A DNA stretch of 59,398 nucleotides, from the NCBI RefSeq assembly GCF_000971335.1, contig NZ_JZJL01000029.1:1-59398 (forward strand), in the 5' to 3' direction. Below are positions 57,960 to 59,398 of this stretch, piece by piece. The stretch's first letter is position 1. Each line of letters begins with the position of its first letter. The notes under the pieces are model-generated. The model had not been told where the DNA came from. It did no database searches and was given only the letters and a program-made list of their open reading frames with translations. Both the position numbers and the translations under genes were made by a program. Source of the stretch: Chromobacterium vaccinii (GTDB taxonomy: Bacteria; Pseudomonadota; Gammaproteobacteria; Burkholderiales; Chromobacteriaceae).

Positions 57960-59398
57960 TTAGGCTCCGGGCGTGGTGGTGGCGACCGGGCTGCGCGCGG
58001 CCATCGCTTTCAGTAGGCAGGGGATGCAGACATTGTTGGGGAACTGCGGCAAGGGCGGCCCCATCTGATCCGGCCCGCTCCAATCGTGTTTGCCGGCCTT
58101 GATGCTGACGTTGCCGGGCGCGTGCAGTTCGATCTTGCCATCCTTGATCCGGACATAGGCGCCGCCGCTGCTCAGCAGGATTTCTTGCTTGGCGTTGGCG
58201 TGAATCTTTTGCTTGGCCGATGTGATGGTCAAATCCTTGTCGGCAGTCAGCTCCATGGCGTCGCTCTGCGCCTGCAGCTGCACCTTGCCTTTCGCCGCAA
58301 TCAGCTTGAATGCCACCTTGTCCTTGACGCCCGCGACGAACAGGCTGATATGCATGCCGGCATTGTGCAGCCAGCGCCGGCCGGTGGTGTGGTTGCTGTC
58401 GCGCTGGGAAATCAGATCCAGATTTTGGCCGGCGGCCAGGGTCTGGCTCTGTTCGGTCAGGCTGGCGATGCCGGCCGGGGCGGACAGGATGATAACGGGC
58501 TGCTGGCCGGGAACCTCGCCGCCGCCGTTGGTGTTGGTGCCTGCCTCCCATGCCTTCAGCGCGCTGGCCAGGTGCGCCAGGTTACCTTTTTCTTTGGCGC
58601 CGTTCTTGGCGTTGTCCGGGTCGATTGCATCCGGGCCGGTTTCCATGGTGTCGGCCAACTGGCCGGCGGCGGTTTCGCCCAGCACTTGAGCCAGGCTCAG
58701 TGCGCTGTTGATCTGGCTTTGCGCATGCTCGCGCGCCAGTTGCTTGCCGCCTGCGCCGTTCTGCGCCTCGGTGGACAGCAATAGGCCGTGCGCGGCGCGA
58801 ATGGCGCCGTGGTTGTCGGTGCGCAGTTCGAAGCCTTCGCCGCGCGGCTGGGCCTTGCCGTCGCTACGCGGGTGGGTCAGAAAGCCTTGGTTCAGCTGCG
58901 TCTTGCCCGGCTCGCTGGACAGCTTGGCGCGCACTTCGCCTGGCGTGTCGTCGAATAGCAATTCGTTGTAGCCGCCGCCCTGGTGCTCTTTCGACTTGAT
59001 GCCGGATAGCGTCTTGTTGGCCGGCAGGCTGCCGGCGCCGCTGAATGTCGGCGTGGGATGGCTGCCGTTGTACAGCACGCCGGTAATCAAGGGGCGGTCG
59101 ATATCGCCTTCAATGAAGTTGACCAGCACTTCCTGGCCGATGCGCGGAATGAACTGATGCCCCCACGCCGCGCCGGCCGAAGGCATGGCCACGCGCAGCC
59201 AGCAGGAAGACTTGTCATCCATCCCCGCGCCGATGGTCGGGTGTTCCTCCGGCCGCTGCCAGTGGAATTGCACTTTGACGCGGCCGTGTTCGTCGGTGTG
59301 GACCTCTTCGCCGGCCGGGCCGACCACGGTCGCGGTTTGGGTGCCAAGGCTGGTCGGCTTGGCGTGCGGGGTGTCGGCATAGGCCGGCGTCAGCGGGG
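57960..59398 (-). CDS. vgrG: Type VI secretion spike protein VgrG, 5' end outside window
   Basis: The C-terminal ~479 residues of VgrG; the frame is open to the right edge and the GTG at 59327 is not a real start. Visible are the end of the gp27/gp5-like core with VKVQFHWQRPEE, SCWLRVAMPSAGAAWGHQFIPRIGQEVLVNFIEGDIDRPLITG, the long linker (KTLSGIKSKEHQGGGYNELLFDD), and the DUF2345 region with the beta-helical repeats DLTITSAKQKIHANAKQEILLSSGGAYVRIKDGKIELHAPG. It ends PFxxNVCIPCLLKAMAARSPV-like, without a fused toxin. It would deliver the Tle1 effector through the DUF4123 adaptor. Confidence 0.95.
   Translation of the reverse strand, partial: PLTPAYADTPHAKPTSLGTQTATVVGPAGEEVHTDEHGRVKVQFHWQRPEEHPTIGAGMDDKSSCWLRVAMPSAGAAWGHQFIPRIGQEVLVNFIEGDIDRPLITGVLYNGSHPTPTFSGAGSLPANKTLSGIKSKEHQGGGYNELLFDDTPGEVRAKLSSEPGKTQLNQGFLTHPRSDGKAQPRGEGFELRTDNHGAIRAAHGLLLSTEAQNGAGGKQLAREHAQSQINSALSLAQVLGETAAGQLADTMETGPDAIDPDNAKNGAKEKGNLAHLASALKAWEAGTNTNGGGEVPGQQPVIILSAPAGIASLTEQSQTLAAGQNLDLISQRDSNHTTGRRWLHNAGMHISLFVAGVKDKVAFKLIAAKGKVQLQAQSDAMELTADKDLTITSAKQKIHANAKQEILLSSGGAYVRIKDGKIELHAPGNVSIKAGKHDWSGPDQMGPPLPQFPNNVCIPCLLKAMAARSPVATTTPGA

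Noticed and set aside
1-59398. tRNA, rRNA, CRISPR, prophage integrase or transposase genes
   Set aside because: I saw no cloverleaf, rRNA sequence, spaced short repeats, or integrase/transposase motifs anywhere; small RNAs cannot be excluded by eye.

Overview
This is a GC-rich chromosomal window with a dense, compact gene layout. The gene set (GlnS, CysS, UshA, L31, SelO, YgiQ, a Kdo-hydroxylase homologue, a type VI secretion VgrG cluster, and many small LysE/EamA exporters and GNAT acetyltransferases) suggests a betaproteobacterium of the Neisseriales, most likely Chromobacterium or a close relative. That assignment is inference from gene content and composition; no rRNA or tRNA gene is present to confirm it.

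Layout. 1-800: tail of a flagellin-IN-like protein cut by the window edge. 900-5330: a secreted phospholipase D-like protein, a glutamine-dependent asparagine synthetase, and a divergent Lrp-type regulator/LysE exporter pair. 5390-10600: sensory genes, namely a dCache chemoreceptor, a degenerate nucleotidyltransferase-like small protein, and a translationally coupled pair of a cysteine-free SUOX-fold periplasmic protein and a hybrid histidine kinase. 10700-17400: PPK2, a multiply frameshifted gene remnant, a GNAT-like hypothetical, a MITE-like inverted-repeat element, GhrA-type reductase, a HAD protein overlapping an EamA exporter, and a Cof-type phosphatase. 17500-22400: an unrecognised protein made of two copies of a ~200-residue module, a frameshifted GNAT gene, an Imm5-like helical protein, a tandem HD-GYP protein and two small genes. 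22500-24000: SelO.

24200-34100 is a complete type I secretion locus: TolC-like outer membrane factor, LapB-like ABC exporter with a degenerate peptidase domain, HlyD-like adaptor and a 1735-residue Ig-like-repeat adhesin. The first two genes overlap by 4 bp. The adhesin start is preceded by an inverted repeat that would bury its ribosome binding site. 34300-50760 is mostly core metabolism: YgiQ, Kdo hydroxylase, an overlapping GNAT/methyltransferase pair, GlnS, UshA, a cysteine-containing secreted orphan, a phosphofructokinase with an unusual pair of phosphoryl-donor residues, CysS, L31, an ArnT-like glycosyltransferase, and a divergent LysR/epimerase pair.

50760-57100 is visibly AT-richer than the rest and looks acquired. 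It holds a PAS-LuxR regulator coupled to an EamA exporter, an orphan small protein, and the cargo end of a type VI secretion module. That module reads right to left: VgrG (cut by the window end), DUF4123 adaptor, two diverged DUF3304 immunity lipoproteins, and a Tle1-type phospholipase effector. VgrG and adaptor are GC-rich like the core, whereas immunity and toxin genes are AT-rich, as expected for cargo exchanged under a conserved delivery gene.

Most promising for follow-up: the duplicated unknown module protein beside an Imm5-like gene, the SUOX-fold/kinase pair, the adhesin locus with its start-site hairpin and AAAG hinge, and the Tle1 island with its orphan convergent gene.
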